Shown: piece by piece, positions 12,585-15,394 of the stretch
Numbering within the stretch: position 1 is the stretch's first letter
Layout of the letters: the number at the start of each line of letters is the position of its first letter
Source of the DNA: Gammaproteobacteria bacterium
GTDB taxonomy: Bacteria; Pseudomonadota; Gammaproteobacteria; CAISUE01
DNA: 15,394 nucleotides
NCBI GenBank assembly: GCA_947378515.1
Contig: CANCKG010000001.1
Coordinates: 1 to 15,394, forward strand
Direction: 5' to 3'
Made by a program: the position numbers and the translations under genes
Notes under the pieces: generated by a model
Database searches by the model: none
Told to the model about the DNA's origin: nothing
What the model saw: only the letters and a program-made list of their open reading frames with translations

Positions 12585-14999
12585 TTAAGCTGCTTTAAAA
12601 TCCGCAAAGTCATCGACATTGATCACGCGTTTACGTAAACATTGTAGCTCCATTAAATCCTGTTGCTCGTCTTTGGTAATAATGCTTAATTGCGCTGCGT
12701 GATTGATCTGTTCATCATAACGAAAGCCATTGATGCGACCTTCGTGAATGGCTTGACGCAGCCGTTTTTCGATCGGTTCACACCTGATAACTTCATTTAG
12801 CGTCAGATTGAGTAAATGAATGGGATTGTTTACGACGCTTGTTTGATCGATGCCGCGACATAATCGACTACGACTGACATTTGGGCTTAATAGTAACAAT
12901 GCCACTTGTTGTTGTAAGTTATCGCGTGGTGCAGGGTGTGCTTTACCTAAGGGAAAGATGAGGCATTGTAGACTCCAACCAATGACGCGATTCGGTAAGT
13001 TTTTAATTAACGCATAAAGTTGCTCTTCGGCACGATGCAATAATAAATCGCAAGCGTAGTGGATTAACGGTCGGTCTGCTTCGGGGCAGCCGATGGTTTT
13101 AAATTGTTTTAACGCAGCCGCTGCCAAATAAAGACAACTAAAGACATCACCCAAACGTGCCGACAGAGATTCTTTGCGTTTTAAGGCGGCGCCAAGCGAT
13201 AGCATTATGCTATCGGCTGCAAGGGCAAAATTAGCACTTACTCGACTGATTTTTTGCGTATAACGTTTCACCAGCGCTGTTCCAGAGGTGCGGGCGAGAG
13301 TGCCGGCACTTAAACTCAGTAATAGCGAACGACTGATATTGCTTAAGCTATAGCCGATGTGACTAAATAAAGTTTGATCAAAGGCTTTCAAACTTTGCTT
13401 GGGGTCACTTAAATTGGCGGCTTGTAATTCAGCTAGCGCATAAGGATGACAACGGATAGCTCCCTGGCCAAATATAATCATATTGCGCGTTAAAATATTT
13501 GCCCCTTCGACCGTAATGGCGATGGGCGCACTTTGATAAAAATTCGCCAAATAATTATTTGGTCCCATGCAAATGCCTTTGCCACCATGAATATCCATGG
13601 CATCTAAGGCGGCCAAACGGCCTGCTTCGGTCGCATGGTATTTCATAATGGCAGAAACGACGCTCGGTTTTTCACCGCGATCAATCGCACTCAAGCTTAA
13701 TAAGCGCGCGGCATCGTAGATATAAGCGCTACTCGCTAAACGCGCCAGAGGTTCTTGAATACCCTCAAATTGACCAATGGCGGCATTGAATTGGCGACGA
13801 ATACGCGCGTAAGCGCCACTGACGGAAGCAAACATTTTCGTGGCGCCGATCGCTGAGGTCGGTAAGGTTATTGCTCGACCGACGGCAAGGCATTCGACCA
13901 GCATTCGCCAGCCATGACCGATCATCGCTTCCCCACCGATTAAGTAACTTAAAGGAATAAATACATCCAAGCCTTGAGTGGGGCCATTTTGAAATGGTAC
14001 ACCCATCGGTAAATGCCGTCGGCCGATCGTGATTCCTGGGGTATTAACGGGGATGAGTGCGCAGCTGATGCCACGTTCTATTTGCGGCGATAATCGTTTG
14101 TCAGGATCGAATAATTTAAAGGCTAAGCCAAGTAAGGTAGCCACTGGCGCTAGCGTAATATAGCGTTTGTTCCAGTTTAAACGAATACCAAGAACCGTTC
14201 TCCCATCCCACATGCCATCACAAACAATGCCGTAATCGGAGATCGCTCCAGCATCAGAGCCAGCTTCGGGGCCAGTTAAGGCAAAGCACGGTAATTCTTC
14301 GCCGCAAGCGAGGCGTGGTAAGTAATGGTTTTTTTGGATCTCGGTGCCGTAATGTAGCAGTAATTCAGCCGGACCCAGTGAATTGGGCACGGCCACGGTG
14401 GTGGCCAACGTGGTACAGCGACTGTACAATTTGAGTAAGATTTCTGAATGCGCAAAGGCTGAAAAACCCATGCCACCGTAATTGGTGGGAATGCATAAGC
14501 CAAAAAATTTGTGCTCTTTTAAAAAAGCCCACATGGATTCCGGTAAGTCATAATAGTCGTGACTAATTGTCCAATCATTAATTTGCTGGCATAAGTCATT
14601 AACAGGCCCATCGATGAAGGCTTGTTCAGCTTCCGTGAGAGTTGAAAAAGGTGTGCTGAAATGGTTTTTCCACTGAATATCACCACGAAATAGTTCACTT
14701 TCAAAGCCAACTGTCCCAGCGTCAATGGCAATTTGCTCCGTCTCAGAGAGTCTGGGCATGATACGCCGGTAGATAGGTAGAATTCTGGCGGTAATTAATT
14801 TACGGCGCAGACCGCGAAAATTAAAGATAAGGGCGATGGCAATGAAGAAAGTCCACCAAAAGATTAAGGCCGCTAAACTTAAAGAAGTTAAGCGTGAGAG
14901 TAAAACTAAACCAATCGCGCCTGCTACAGTCCAGAGTCGCAATGACGTACGTCGATACAGTAACGTGGCAATTAAAACGAGGCAAAGGATAGTGATCAT
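12585..14999 (-). CDS. fadE: Acyl-CoA dehydrogenase FadE
   Basis: It catalyses the first, FAD-dependent step of fatty-acid beta-oxidation (acyl-CoA to trans-2-enoyl-CoA) at the inner membrane. At 804 aa it matches the large FadE class (E. coli 814), not the short ACADs. The N-terminus has two hydrophobic segments (about 1-18 and 25-62). IAIDAGTVGFE and EEL/ELPCFALTGPEAGSDAGAI lead into the FAD-binding core (NKRYITLAP, GLAFKL, GRRHLPMGVPFQNGPT). Glu498 in AITVEGANILTRN corresponds to the E. coli catalytic Glu497, and MDIHGGKGI and FGQGAIRCHPY are intact. The C-terminal domain ends INVDDF, as in E. coli. ATG 14999 lacks a clear ribosome site. No clear FadR operator is visible upstream, where a large palindromic element lies. 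Confidence 0.97.
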   Translation of the reverse strand: MITILCLVLIATLLYRRTSLRLWTVAGAIGLVLLSRLTSLSLAALIFWWTFFIAIALIFNFRGLRRKLITARILPIYRRIMPRLSETEQIAIDAGTVGFESELFRGDIQWKNHFSTPFSTLTEAEQAFIDGPVNDLCQQINDWTISHDYYDLPESMWAFLKEHKFFGLCIPTNYGGMGFSAFAHSEILLKLYSRCTTLATTVAVPNSLGPAELLLHYGTEIQKNHYLPRLACGEELPCFALTGPEAGSDAGAISDYGIVCDGMWDGRTVLGIRLNWNKRYITLAPVATLLGLAFKLFDPDKRLSPQIERGISCALIPVNTPGITIGRRHLPMGVPFQNGPTQGLDVFIPLSYLIGGEAMIGHGWRMLVECLAVGRAITLPTSAIGATKMFASVSGAYARIRRQFNAAIGQFEGIQEPLARLASSAYIYDAARLLSLSAIDRGEKPSVVSAIMKYHATEAGRLAALDAMDIHGGKGICMGPNNYLANFYQSAPIAITVEGANILTRNMIIFGQGAIRCHPYALAELQAANLSDPKQSLKAFDQTLFSHIGYSLSNISRSLLLSLSAGTLARTSGTALVKRYTQKISRVSANFALAADSIMLSLGAALKRKESLSARLGDVFSCLYLAAAALKQFKTIGCPEADRPLIHYACDLLLHRAEEQLYALIKNLPNRVIGWSLQCLIFPLGKAHPAPRDNLQQQVALLLLSPNVSRSRLCRGIDQTSVVNNPIHLLNLTLNEVIRCEPIEKRLRQAIHEGRINGFRYDEQINHAAQLSIITKDEQQDLMELQCLRKRVINVDDFADFKAA

Positions 15000-15081
15000 A
15001 AAAAGTCTGTATGGCCAGAATCAGCCGTAAGGGAAGGCCACAAGGACCTGCCCGTTGAAATAGCAGGCATAATGGTTGCTA
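15000..15081. other. fadE upstream region
   Basis: These 82 bp separate fadE from the expanded repeat B. No gene, tRNA or clear promoter was recognised. On the minus strand the sequence leading to the fadE ATG is pyrimidine-rich (cagacttttt) without a Shine-Dalgarno core, and no good match to a FadR-type operator is visible, although gattctggccatacagac has a weak inverted character. Confidence 0.35.
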
Positions 15082-15380
15082 TGAGCGAGAAACTTAGCTG
15101 TAGTGCCTGTTAAGGGGGGAGATAAGACCAAAAAATACATTGCATTTTTTGGTTGAACGCCAAGGGCAATGAGGCTCTTGGCAGGGCTTTTCATTCAGGT
15201 AGGATGAAAAGCCTGAATGCAAAGATCGCGATTTTGCCCATAAAGCTATCCTGCTTTATGGCGCCTCATGGGAAAAAGCTCACGCTTTTTCTATTTCCAC
15301 GAAGCCACCCTTAAAATCCCCCGTCGCTGCCAGTCCCTGCAGTTAAGCTTTTACGCAAAATAGGTGAAAATGTGCTGAAT
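15082..15380 (+). repeat. Dispersed palindromic element, expanded copy B
   Basis: Its outer parts match copy A: a degenerate GC hairpin (gcgagaaacttagctgtagtgc, 15084-15105), gttaaggggg (15109-15118), then cccttaaaatccccc (15308-15322) and the right end with acgcaaaatag...gtgctgaat (to 15380). In copies A and C the two halves of the ttaaggg palindrome are joined by about 20 bp. Here the centre is about 190 bp and holds six consecutive hairpins, while the atcgcgat core is kept at 15225-15232. No open reading frame is supported. Confidence 0.7.
15127..15291. repeat. Array of six stem-loops inside copy B
   Basis: H1: 15127-15136/15144-15153, 10 bp, accaaaaaat. H2: 15159-15164/15177-15182, 6 bp, gccaag. 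H3: 15185-15194/15204-15213, 10 bp, ggcttttcat. H4: gcaaa/tttgc at 15219-15223/15233-15237 around atcgcgat. H5: 15238-15246/15253-15261, 9 bp, ccataaagc. H6: 15272-15279/15284-15291, 8 bp, gaaaaagc with a 4-nt loop. All are perfect apart from one extra G in H4. An alternative stem, cattcagg 15192-15199 with cctgaatg 15212-15219, competes with H3. Confidence 0.8.
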
Positions 15381-15394
15381 AGTTACCAATTAAT

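Noticed and set aside
14836..15030. 64-codon plus-strand Lys-rich open frame opposite the fadE N-terminus
   Set aside because: It is the antisense of the FadE membrane segments; FadE is unmistakable there and the frame has no independent support.

Overview
The window looks like a chromosomal segment of a moderately AT-rich gammaproteobacterium. ZapD, PcnB with an E. coli-like architecture, an approximately 800-residue membrane-anchored FadE and a HofMNOPQ/PilMNOPQ-type cluster all point to that class. The degenerate pilus genes, palindromic interspersed repeats and a coiled-coil orphan protein would suit a host-associated lineage such as Legionellales/Coxiellales, but that placement is inference.

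Layout: 1-653 has no convincing gene and is packed with palindromes: one end of a dispersed repeat, a tandem 81-bp structured unit, and what looks like a small IS200/IS605-type relic. At 654-2084 (+) is an unrecognised 476-aa protein with a coiled coil and a disordered Ala/Pro/Val-rich tail. zapD and pcnB follow on the minus strand. mutS and an MFS transporter gene run divergently on the plus strand and probably form one transcription unit. On the minus strand from 11942 down to 8327 are a reduced pilM, pilN, a pilO-pilP fusion, a short pilQ/hofQ secretin and a small two-helix membrane protein. Upstream of these, also on the minus strand, are uspA and fadE. From 15000 to the end is a large multi-hairpin member of the dispersed repeat family.

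How the genes work together: mutS (mismatch repair), pcnB (RNA polyadenylation), zapD (FtsZ bundling) and fadE (beta-oxidation) are ordinary housekeeping genes. The pil/hof block would build the inner-membrane alignment complex and outer-membrane secretin used for DNA uptake or type IV pili. It is compact: PilM is reduced to about 190 residues and PilO and PilP are joined in one polypeptide.

Most interesting points: (i) pcnB seems to start at AUU, as reported for E. coli pcnB, because the only well-placed Shine-Dalgarno sequence serves tandem ATT codons; (ii) the PilO-PilP fusion; (iii) a MITE-like family with ATTCA(G/C)CAC ends. One complete 137-bp copy of that family sits between two direct repeats of 13 bp (perfect) to 18/19 bp (one indel) that contain the abutting stop codons of two convergent genes. 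Another copy (about 300 bp) has its centre replaced by a chain of six hairpins.
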